A DNA stretch of 7,177 nucleotides from Deltaproteobacteria bacterium (GTDB taxonomy: Bacteria > Desulfobacterota > Binatia > UBA9968), in NCBI GenBank assembly GCA_016844625.1, contig JAERMN010000151.1:1-7177 (forward strand), read 5' to 3'. The translations under genes and the position numbers were made by a program. Shown piece after piece: positions 1 to 7,177 of the stretch. Under the pieces are notes generated by a model. It did not search any database, was not told the origin of the DNA, and worked only from the letters and a program-made list of their open reading frames with translations. Each line of letters opens with the position of its first letter. Positions within the stretch are counted from its first letter, which is position 1.

Positions 1-223
1 CCTGTTTGGCGAAACTGTGAAGCAGCGTCAGATTGGAATTGGCCTTCACCGAAAAGCAGACGATATGCGGCACCTTGGCGAACGCTTGGTCGAAGACACG
101 GTAGTGACGCTTGAGCGTCGCCAGGCTGTAAACATAGGCCGGCGTGCCGACTTCCCGGGCGATGCGTTTAAGCGGCACCGCCTCAGCGAACATTTCTCCG
201 TTGTGATATTCAAAATGATTCAT
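1..223 (-). CDS. lysA: Diaminopimelate decarboxylase, N-terminal part (runs off the window)
   Basis: Only the first 74 codons are present. The family is a PLP enzyme that decarboxylates meso-diaminopimelate to L-lysine in the cytosol, the last step of the DAP route. Seen here: a short N-terminal strand region (MNHFEYHNGEMFAE), the 'EVGTPAYVYS' segment at residues 25-33 that is typical of bacterial LysA, and 'CFSVKANSN' at residues 56-64. K60 of VKAN is the expected PLP-binding lysine of the alanine-racemase-like barrel. The ATG at 223-221 is chosen because the LysA-like sequence begins there, 10 nt after the stop of the upstream lipoprotein gene. A weak GAGAG that overlaps that stop may serve as ribosome binding site, so translation is probably coupled. 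The catalytic C-terminal sheet domain lies outside the window. The related arginine and ornithine decarboxylases are less likely given the N-terminal motif and the context. Confidence 0.93.
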   Translation of the reverse strand, partial: MNHFEYHNGEMFAEAVPLKRIAREVGTPAYVYSLATLKRHYRVFDQAFAKVPHIVCFSVKANSNLTLLHSFAKQ

Positions 224-233
224 GACTAATCTC

Positions 234-668
234 TCAGCGGGAAATTTCTACTTCGTTGGACGGCGCACTGAGCGAACCATCGACTAACTGCGCCGACACG
301 CGGTAGCGATAAATCGCTTTGGACCGCACTTCCCCGTCGTCGAAGCGATACTGTTTTTGTTTGACGAACTTCTCCCGGTCCTCGACGTTCACCGTCGTCA
401 GCTGGCGATAGGGCACCGGGCAATCGAGACAGCTCGGCGACACTTCCTTGCGGAAAATCACGAAGCTTGCCAAATCTTTGATCTCCTTGCCATCCATATA
501 CTCAGTCGGTCGATTCCACATGAGCGTGACGCCATTGGGTGCCGGCCGCGCGCTCAAATTGGTAATCGGTTTGGGCGCGACAATCTCCGGCGCGCGCGGG
601 TCGCCTTTTTTGCCGCATGCGGGCGTTAACGCGGCGATCAGCAATGCCAGCAATAATAATCGCTTCAT
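234..668 (-). CDS. Small lipoprotein with LptM/YifL-like start and FN3-like domain
   Basis: The protein has 144 residues. Residues 1-17 form a signal peptide (MKR, a Leu/Ala-rich core, then LTPA) followed by C18, the presumed lipidated cysteine. The lipobox is imperfect, with Thr at -3 and Pro at -2. After C18 comes GKKGDPRAPE, which resembles the CGxKGPL start of the LptM/YifL/LppL lipopeptides. Residues about 34-143 look like one fibronectin type III domain: W51 in strand B, then YRYRVSAQLVDG (120-131) and the closing SAPSNEVEI (135-142). A CxxC pair (C80, C83) sits in the middle. As a lipoprotein it should be anchored in the envelope facing the periplasm. The ATG directly follows the argH TAG with no gap; its Shine-Dalgarno GAGGG (678-674) lies inside argH. 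lysA follows 10 nt downstream. Function is unknown. Lipidation is likely; the FN3 assignment is by strand pattern only. Confidence 0.85.
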   Translation of the reverse strand: MKRLLLLALLIAALTPACGKKGDPRAPEIVAPKPITNLSARPAPNGVTLMWNRPTEYMDGKEIKDLASFVIFRKEVSPSCLDCPVPYRQLTTVNVEDREKFVKQKQYRFDDGEVRSKAIYRYRVSAQLVDGSLSAPSNEVEISR

Positions 669-2045
<1,377 letters not shown>

Positions 2046-2049
2046 GTTA

Positions 2050-2055
2050 CCCTTA
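2050..2055 (-). promoter_or_regulatory. Ribosome binding site supporting the TTG start of argH
   Basis: The minus strand reads TAAGGG, then TAAC, then TTG. This purine-rich site, 4 nt before the TTG, together with an in-frame TGA just upstream, fixes the non-ATG start. Confidence 0.7.
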
Positions 2056-2071
2056 CGTCAACGATTCAATT

Positions 2072-2127
2072 CAATATTAAAAGTTAAAAAATGAATCCGG
2101 TTCCAGATTTGTTAACTTTTAATTTTG
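2072..2127. repeat. AT-rich inverted repeat in the argG-argH gap
   Basis: The 12-base arm ATTAAAAGTTAA (2076-2087) is exactly complementary to TTAACTTTTAAT (2112-2123). With one mismatch on each side (2075/2124 and 2088/2111) pairing extends over 2072-2092 against 2107-2127, giving about 19 of 21 pairs around a 14-nt centre. It lies in the only gap inside the arginine cassette that is clearly more AT-rich than its surroundings. It is not a classic terminator: the stem is nearly all A-T and no U-run follows on the argG-argH side. It could be an mRNA hairpin affecting argH expression, a protein-binding palindrome, or a remnant of a small dispersed repeat. Confidence 0.75.
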
Positions 2128-2145
2128 CATTTTTAATTTCTTTCA

Positions 2146-3344
<1,199 letters not shown>

Positions 3345-3348
<4 letters not shown>

Positions 3349-4328
3349 TTTTTCCTAGAACCTCTGCTTCCCGTCTTTATTCTCAAACCTTTTCTCTTTC
3401 CGACTGTCGTGGCGAAGCCTTGCAGCAGCCACACCATCACTGCTTTCTGCGCATGCAAGCGATTCTCCGCCTGATCGAAGGCGACACACTGCGGGCTTTC
3501 CAAAACCTCATGAGTAATCTCTTCGCCACGGTGCGCTGGCAAGCAATGCATCACCACCGCATCTTTTTTCGCCAGCGCCACCACCTGGCTATTCACTTGG
3601 TAAGCGCGAAAGGCGTTGATGCGCGCCTGCGATTCTTTTTCCTGCCCCATGCTGGTCCACACGTCGGTGTAGATCGCGTCAGCGCCGCTAACCGCTTCCT
3701 CGACAGAATTTGTCACTGTAATCTTCGCGCCGTTAGTCAAAGCCTTGTTGAGAATCGTCGCATCGGGCTCGTAACCTTTAGGGCACGCGAGGACAAAAGA
3801 AAATGGCACGATCGCCGCGGCCTCGAGCCACGAGTGCACCATATTGTTGCCGTCGCCGACAAAGACGATCTTCAAGCCGTCGAGTTTACCCTTATGCTCG
3901 ATCAAGGTCTGGCAGTCGGCCAACACCTGACAAGGATGGTAGCTATCGGTCAGCGCGTTAATCACCGGCACCGATGAATACTCGGCCATCTCTGCGATAA
4001 TCTTATGGGCAAAAGTCCGGACGGTGATCAGATCGAACCAGCGGTCCAAGTTGCGCGCGCAGTCCGCTGGTGTTTCCCGGCTGCCCAGACCGACTTCAGC
4101 CGGACCAAGATAAATCGCCGTGCCGCCTAACTGGGTTATTCCGAGAGCGAACGTCGAACGCGTGCGCAGGCTCGGCTTCTCGAAAACCAGCGCCATCGCC
4201 TTGCCGGCCAACAGCGGGTGCGCCATGCCGCGCTTCTGCTTGCGCTTGAGCTCGGCGGCGAGCTGTAAAATGCCGTCGAACTCGCGGCGGCTCAAGCCGT
4301 CGAAATTAAGTAAATTTCGCTTGCCCAT
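3345..4328 (-). CDS. argF: Ornithine carbamoyltransferase
   Basis: This cytosolic enzyme transfers the carbamoyl group from carbamoyl phosphate to ornithine, giving citrulline. Carbamoyl-phosphate loop: EKPSLRTRSTF (50-60), with Leu at the second position of the usual STRTR. HPCQ is at 131-134, DGNN at 159-162, the ornithine-side DVWTSMG at 222-228 and HCLP at 261-264. The SMG loop argues for true ornithine, rather than acetyl- or succinyl-ornithine, as substrate. Its 327 residues exceed most family members because of a basic tail (about 303-327: QGFATTVGKRKGLRIKTGSR...) after the conserved KAVMVWLL. The tail uses AGA, AGG and ATA codons and looks unlike the body. The ATG lies 24 nt after the argD stop and in the same frame, with no visible Shine-Dalgarno. 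The stop overlaps the argG GTG by 4 nt. Confidence 0.95.
3353..3356 (-). promoter_or_regulatory. Ribosome binding site for the GTG start of argG
   Basis: AGGA on the minus strand lies 4 nt before the GTG and inside the last codons of argF. It supports the GTG that overlaps the argF stop. Confidence 0.65.
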
Positions 4329-4352
4329 GAAAGGAATGATTTCGCGATCGAA

Positions 4353-5558
4353 CTATTGGCTGGCCAAAACTTTTTCCAGGATTGCCAAGCCGCGGTCGAT
4401 CTCTTTCTTGGTGATCGTCAGTGGCGGCACGAAGCGAAGGACTTTGGCCGCCGTGCAGTTGAGCAGCAACCCCTCTTGCATGCAGGCATCGGCGATCTTA
4501 CTGCCCTCGATGTCCAACTCGACGCCGATGATCAGTCCCTTGCCGCGGATCTGGCGAATGCAGGGAAACCGCTTCTTGAGCGCCTCGAGTCCTTTGACAA
4601 AATACTTGCCCATCTGCACGCAGTTTTTCAGCAAGCCGCCTTTGACCAAAGCATTCATCACCGCCAGGCCCGCCGCGCAGGAAACCGGATTGCCGCCAAA
4701 GGTCGATGCGTGGCTGCCGGGGCCGAAACTATTGGCGACCTCTTCGCGCGCCAGCATCGCGCCCAAGGGCAGGCCGCCGCCCAAAGCTTTGGCCAACGTC
4801 ATGATGTCCGGTTTAACGCCGAAATGCTCATAGCCGAAAAGTTTACCCGTGCGCCCCATGCCGGTCTGCACTTCGTCGAAGATTAACAGTAAACCGCGCT
4901 GATCGCATAACTCTCTAATCCCCAGCATGTAAATCTCGTTCGCCACGATGACGCCGCCCTCGGCCTGGATCGGTTCGACCAAGATGGCGACGGTTTTCTT
5001 TTCATCGATGGCCGCTTCCATGGCGCCGAGGTCGTTGTAAGCCACTTGGCGAAAACCGGCGGGCAATGGATCGTAACCGGCGCGGATCTTTTCTTGGCCG
5101 GTGGCTGCGAGCGTCGCTAGAGTTCTCCCATGAAAAGAATTATGCGTCGAAATAATTTCGTAGCGCCCGCCGCGTTTTTCCAAACCATAACGGCGCGCCA
5201 GTTTAATCGCCGCTTCATTGGCCTCCGCGCCGCTGTTGCAAAAAAACGCCCGGTCGGCGAACGAATGACGGCACAGCTCGCGCGCCAATTCCGACTGGGT
5301 TTGGACATGATAGAGATTGGACACATGCAGCAGCTGCTGCGCCTGCTGTTTGATCGCCTTGACGATCGCCGGATTGCAGTGACCCAAACTATTGACTGCG
5401 ATGCCGGCCAAGAAGTCGAGATACTCCTTGCCGTTGGCGTCCCAAACCTTCGTGCCCCGGCCTTTGACCAGCGCGATCGGGGTGCGCGCATAGGTCTTGG
5501 CTACGAACTTATCGGTCAGCGCCGCGACAGCGTTGTTCTTCATTTGCGTGTTCTTCAT
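4353..5558 (-). CDS. argD: Acetylornithine aminotransferase (class III, PLP)
   Basis: This cytosolic homodimer transfers an amino group from glutamate to N-acetylglutamate semialdehyde, giving N-acetylornithine. From the chosen start it has 401 residues, the family's usual length. Motifs: NSGAEANEAAIKLAR (108-122) for PLP phosphate binding, FHGRTLATL (142-150), EPIQAEGGV (195-203), FDEVQTGMGRTG (227-238) with D228 expected to contact the PLP pyridine nitrogen, LAKALGGG (255-262) with K257 as the Schiff-base lysine, and STFGGNP further on. The open frame continues upstream to 5681, but that part overlaps argB in another frame and is not ArgD-like. The ATG at 5558-5556 overlaps the argB stop as ATGA and has GGAGG 10 nt upstream. 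A second ATG at 5543 comes from a 15-bp tandem duplication. In some bacteria ArgD also serves the DAP pathway; that is possible here with lysA in the same gene run, but unproven. Confidence 0.95.
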   Translation of the reverse strand: MKNTQMKNNAVAALTDKFVAKTYARTPIALVKGRGTKVWDANGKEYLDFLAGIAVNSLGHCNPAIVKAIKQQAQQLLHVSNLYHVQTQSELARELCRHSFADRAFFCNSGAEANEAAIKLARRYGLEKRGGRYEIISTHNSFHGRTLATLAATGQEKIRAGYDPLPAGFRQVAYNDLGAMEAAIDEKKTVAILVEPIQAEGGVIVANEIYMLGIRELCDQRGLLLIFDEVQTGMGRTGKLFGYEHFGVKPDIMTLAKALGGGLPLGAMLAREEVANSFGPGSHASTFGGNPVSCAAGLAVMNALVKGGLLKNCVQMGKYFVKGLEALKKRFPCIRQIRGKGLIIGVELDIEGSKIADACMQEGLLLNCTAAKVLRFVPPLTITKKEIDRGLAILEKVLASQ

Positions 5559-5563
5559 TTGCG
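5534..5563. repeat. Perfect 15-bp tandem duplication at the argD start
   Basis: The 15-mer TGTTCTTCATTTGCG occurs twice head to tail (5534-5548 and 5549-5563). On the minus strand each copy carries an ATG followed by AAG-AAC, so argD has two in-frame start codons 15 nt apart and its N-terminus reads MKNTQ-MKNN. One copy also contains the argB stop. Confidence 0.95.
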
Positions 5564-6439
5564 CACCACCTCCGTCCCCACGCCCTCTTTGGTAAAGATT
5601 TCCAAGAGCACCGCATGTTTGACCCGGCCGTCGATGATGTGAGTTTTTTCCACCCCGCCTTTGAGCGCGTTGATGCAACATTCAACCTTGGGAATCATGC
5701 CCGAGCCGACCACGCCGTCTTGAATCATCTTGCGCGCCTGTTTCTCTGTCAGCGTGCTTAACAGCTCGCCTTTCTTATCCTTGACCCCGTCCACGTCGGT
5801 CATGAGCAAAAGTTTTTCCGCATGCAGCGCCTCGGCGACTTCGCCAGCGACCAGGTCGGCGTTGATGTTGTAAGTCTCGCCGTCTTTGCCAACGCCCACC
5901 GGTGCGATCACGGGAATGAACTTGTTTTGATCCAGCGATTCAATGATCAATGGATTGATGCCGATAATCTCGCCGACCATGCCGATGTCGATGATCTCCG
6001 GCGACTCGCCGTTGGCTGAGGCGACGGTCACATTCATTTTTTTTGCCAGAATCAGCTGGCCATCTTTGCCGCTCAGTCCCACCGCCATGCCGCCATGCTG
6101 ATTGATCAGGTTGACGATTTCTTTATTGACCTTGCCGACCAGGACCATTTCAACAATGTCCAAAGTCTCCTGATCGGTCACTCGCATGCCGCGCACATAG
6201 CGGCTGGTAATGCCCATCTTGTCGAGCACGGTGTCGATCTGCGGCCCGCCGCCATGCACCACCACCGGGTTGATGCCGACGTACTTGAGCAGCACGATGT
6301 CCTGCGCGAAGCTCGCCTTGAGATCCTCGTTCTCCATCGCATGGCCGCCGTACTTGATGACAAAAGTCTTGCCGTAAAAGCGCTGAAAGTAAGGCAGCGC
6401 CTCCATCAACACTTCCGCCTTGCCGATAAAATCGTCCAT
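5555..6439 (-). CDS. argB: Acetylglutamate kinase, arginine-sensitive type
   Basis: The enzyme phosphorylates N-acetylglutamate with ATP, the second arginine step, in the cytosol. It has 294 residues. Motifs: IKYGGHAM (28-35) with K29 for phosphate contact, VVHGGGPQI (60-68) for acetylglutamate binding, YNINADLVAGEVAEAL in the ATP-side lobe, and GGMIPK-like SGMIPKVECCINAL. Two features mark the hexameric, arginine-inhibited kinases known from Pseudomonas and Thermotoga: an N-terminal helix before the kinase core (MEALPYFQRFYGK, 12-24) and the C-terminal HIIDGRVKHAVLLEIFTKEGVGT (within 267-290). Feedback inhibition by arginine is therefore inferred. The ATG at 6439-6437 is chosen because homologues start a few residues before the helix and AAGGA lies 6 nt upstream. 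An in-frame GTG at 6505 would add 22 residues that cross the leader hairpin and is rejected. The stop overlaps argD by 4 nt. Confidence 0.96.
   Translation of the reverse strand: MDDFIGKAEVLMEALPYFQRFYGKTFVIKYGGHAMENEDLKASFAQDIVLLKYVGINPVVVHGGGPQIDTVLDKMGITSRYVRGMRVTDQETLDIVEMVLVGKVNKEIVNLINQHGGMAVGLSGKDGQLILAKKMNVTVASANGESPEIIDIGMVGEIIGINPLIIESLDQNKFIPVIAPVGVGKDGETYNINADLVAGEVAEALHAEKLLLMTDVDGVKDKKGELLSTLTEKQARKMIQDGVVGSGMIPKVECCINALKGGVEKTHIIDGRVKHAVLLEIFTKEGVGTEVVRK
5569..5573 (-). promoter_or_regulatory. Strong Shine-Dalgarno of argD
   Basis: GGAGG lies inside the end of argB, 10 nt before the ATG at 5558 and 25 nt before the duplicate ATG at 5543. The distance favours the upstream ATG, which overlaps the argB stop. 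Confidence 0.75.
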
Positions 6440-6445
6440 CAACGG

Positions 6446-6450
6446 TCCTT
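6446..6450 (-). promoter_or_regulatory. Ribosome binding site of argB
   Basis: AAGGA on the minus strand lies 6 nt before the ATG at 6439. It decides for this start over the in-frame GTG at 6505, which has no such site. Confidence 0.7.
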
Positions 6451-6472
6451 CAAATAAACCCAGCCACTTTGC

Positions 6473-6494
6473 GGGCGGGGTATTGACCCCACCC
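6473..6494 (-). other. GC-rich hairpin upstream of argB
   Basis: In argB-sense RNA GGGUGGGGU pairs with ACCCCGCCC around a CAAU loop: nine pairs, one of them G-U. The complementary strand would have an A-C mismatch at that position, so the structure favours the argB-sense transcript. The bases after it (GCAAAGTGG) are not a U-run. Confidence 0.65.
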
Positions 6495-6508
6495 CAAGTT
6501 AACACAGA

Positions 6509-6534
6509 CCAAAGGAGATGCTCACCCCCTTTGG
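6509..6534 (-). other. Second hairpin upstream of argB
   Basis: In argB-sense RNA CCAAAGG pairs with CCUUUGG (perfect 7 bp), and the stem continues with GGGU against AUCU (two G-U pairs) to a GAGC loop, 11 pairs in all. The two G-U pairs would be A-C mismatches in the opposite RNA. Confidence 0.6.
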
Positions 6535-6583
6535 AAACCCCATTTAATGGTTCCCCGCTGAAATCAGCGTGGTCAACAACAAA

Positions 6584-7177
6584 TTAAAGAATGTAGCGCG
6601 ACAAATCTTCGTTTTTTAGAATTGGCTCAAGCCGCTCGCGCACGTAGTTGGCGTCGATGGCGACATCCTGGCCATGCATCTCCGGCGCCGAAAAAGACAC
6701 CTCGTCGAGCAAGCGCTCCAAGATGGTGTGCAGGCGGCGCGCGCCGATATTCTCCATCTGTTCGTTCACATTGGACGCGATCAGCGCGATTTCTTCGATC
6801 GCATTGGCGGCGAACTTGAGATGCACCCCTTCGGTTTCGAGCAGGGCTTCGTACTGCTTGATTAGAGCGTTCTTCGGCTCGGTGAGAATCCGCACGAAAT
6901 CCTCTTTGCTGAGCGAACTCAACTCGACCCGGATCGGAAAGCGGCCCTGGAACTCAGGGATCAAATCGGAGGGCTTGGCGATGTGAAACGCCCCCGAGGC
7001 GATGAACAAAATATGATCGGTCTTGACCATGCCGTACTTGGTGTTGACCGTCGAACCTTCGACGATCGGCAACAAATCGCGCTGTACGCCTTGGCGCGAG
7101 ACATCGGGACCTTGCATAGAATCGCGCCCGGCGATCTTGTCGATCTCGTCCAAGAAGACAATGCCCGACTGCTCGAC
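6584..7177 (-). CDS. hslU: ATP-dependent protease ATPase subunit HslU, C-terminal part
   Basis: The last 197 residues are present; the N-terminal part, including Walker A, is outside the window. HslU is a AAA+ hexamer that unfolds substrates and feeds them to the HslV peptidase in the cytosol. Seen here: Walker B GIVFLDEIDKIAGR at the very edge, KYGMVKTDHILFIASGAFH with the sensor-1 region, PSDLIPEFQGRFPIRVEL with the arginine-finger region, GARRLHTILERLLDEVSF with the sensor-2 arginine, and the C-terminal EDLSRYIL. That tail is the segment known to insert into HslV and activate it, so the end is intact. The frame runs open to the window edge, with real coding sequence before the first possible start at 7153. 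hslV would be expected upstream, beyond the window. A 144-bp gap separates it from argB, so co-transcription is uncertain. Confidence 0.97.
   Translation of the reverse strand, partial: VEQSGIVFLDEIDKIAGRDSMQGPDVSRQGVQRDLLPIVEGSTVNTKYGMVKTDHILFIASGAFHIAKPSDLIPEFQGRFPIRVELSSLSKEDFVRILTEPKNALIKQYEALLETEGVHLKFAANAIEEIALIASNVNEQMENIGARRLHTILERLLDEVSFSAPEMHGQDVAIDANYVRERLEPILKNEDLSRYIL

Larger units (their letters stand above)
6440..6583 (-). promoter_or_regulatory. hslU-argB intergenic region, candidate structured leader or terminator
   Basis: This 144-bp stretch has no convincing gene. Read in the argB direction it shows a small stem at 6569-6556 (CGCTG-ATTT-CAGCG), a hairpin at 6534-6509 and a GC-rich hairpin at 6494-6473. 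The last ends about 34 nt before the argB ATG. No hairpin is followed directly by a U-run, so a classic intrinsic terminator is not evident. A TTGACC (6575-6570) resembles a -35 box, but the nearest -10-like ATTAAA lies 22 nt on, too far for a good sigma-70 promoter. No clear ARG box is seen. It could hold the argB promoter, a weak hslU terminator or an attenuator. Confidence 0.45.

Noticed and set aside
226..423. 65-codon minus-strand frame overlapping the lipoprotein gene
   Set aside because: It overlaps the lipoprotein and lysA starts in another frame and has no recognisable features.
2061..2080. ARG box (ArgR operator) before argH
   Set aside because: Only ATTCA repeated directly is present, not the palindromic TGAAT-ATTCA arrangement, and the region is AT-rich enough to give such matches by chance.
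3420..3977. 185-codon plus-strand open frame opposite argF, and similar long plus-strand frames opposite argH, argG, argD and argB
   Set aside because: These lie entirely within well-identified minus-strand genes, show no recognisable family motif and are expected in GC-rich coding DNA.
5559..5681. Longer ArgD open frame reaching 5681
   Set aside because: The extra 41 residues are the argB sequence read in another frame and have no resemblance to aminotransferases.
6440..6505. Longer ArgB from the in-frame GTG at 6505
   Set aside because: The 22 added residues are not ArgB-like, no ribosome binding site precedes the GTG, and the GC-rich hairpin lies inside. The ATG at 6439 has AAGGA at a good distance.
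6473..6534. T-box or other known riboswitch upstream of argB
   Set aside because: The G-rich GGGGTGGGGTC loosely recalls the T-box sequence, but the conserved AGGGTGG-ACCGCG core and a terminator with a U-run are missing and the leader is too short.
6499..6543. A 14-codon open frame (starting MGFPKG) in the argB leader as an arginine leader peptide
   Set aside because: It contains no arginine codon and only a poorly placed G-run as ribosome binding site, so it does not fit arginine attenuation.

Overview
The window comes from a bacterial chromosome. All recognisable genes lie on the minus strand, so transcription runs from high to low coordinates. In that order they are hslU (3' part), argB, argD, argF, argG, argH, a small FN3-type lipoprotein gene, and lysA (5' part). 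I see no plus-strand gene, tRNA, rRNA, CRISPR array or intact mobile element. The lipoprotein, the HslU protease partner and the meso-DAP route to lysine point to a Gram-negative, diderm bacterium with moderately high GC. The order hslU-argBDFGH-lipoprotein-lysA is, from memory, familiar in Desulfuromonadales/Geobacter-type 'Deltaproteobacteria'. An uncultured deltaproteobacterium-like lineage is therefore my best guess, but this is inference and not a placement.

Region 6440-7177 holds the C-terminal 197 residues of HslU, ending in its conserved tail, and a 144-bp gap before argB. Read as argB-sense RNA, that gap can fold into two good hairpins, and their non-Watson-Crick pairs are G-U only in that orientation. 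This makes it a candidate leader, terminator or attenuator.

Region 669-6439 is an arginine cassette in pathway order: acetylglutamate kinase (step 2), acetylornithine aminotransferase (step 4), ornithine carbamoyltransferase (step 6), argininosuccinate synthase (step 7) and argininosuccinate lyase (step 8). Genes for steps 1/5 (argA/argJ) and 3 (argC) are not here. Coupling is tight: argB/argD overlap by 4 nt (ATGA), argF/argG overlap by 4 nt (GTGA), and argH abuts the lipoprotein gene (TAG-ATG). The exceptions are a 24-nt argD-argF gap without a visible Shine-Dalgarno and a 100-bp AT-rich argG-argH gap with a long inverted repeat. Start codons include GTG (argG) and TTG (argH). ArgB has the N-terminal helix and C-terminal signature of arginine-inhibited hexameric kinases, which suggests feedback control by arginine at step 2.

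Region 1-668 holds a 144-residue lipoprotein with a CGxKG start like the LptM/YifL/LppL lipopeptides that sit beside lysA or dapF in gammaproteobacteria, here joined to an FN3-like domain. The start of lysA (DAP decarboxylase) follows. Most of the window is ordinary housekeeping metabolism, and I do not see a novel system. The items most worth a second look are the argB leader, the lipoprotein, the duplicated argD start and the AT-rich inverted repeat.
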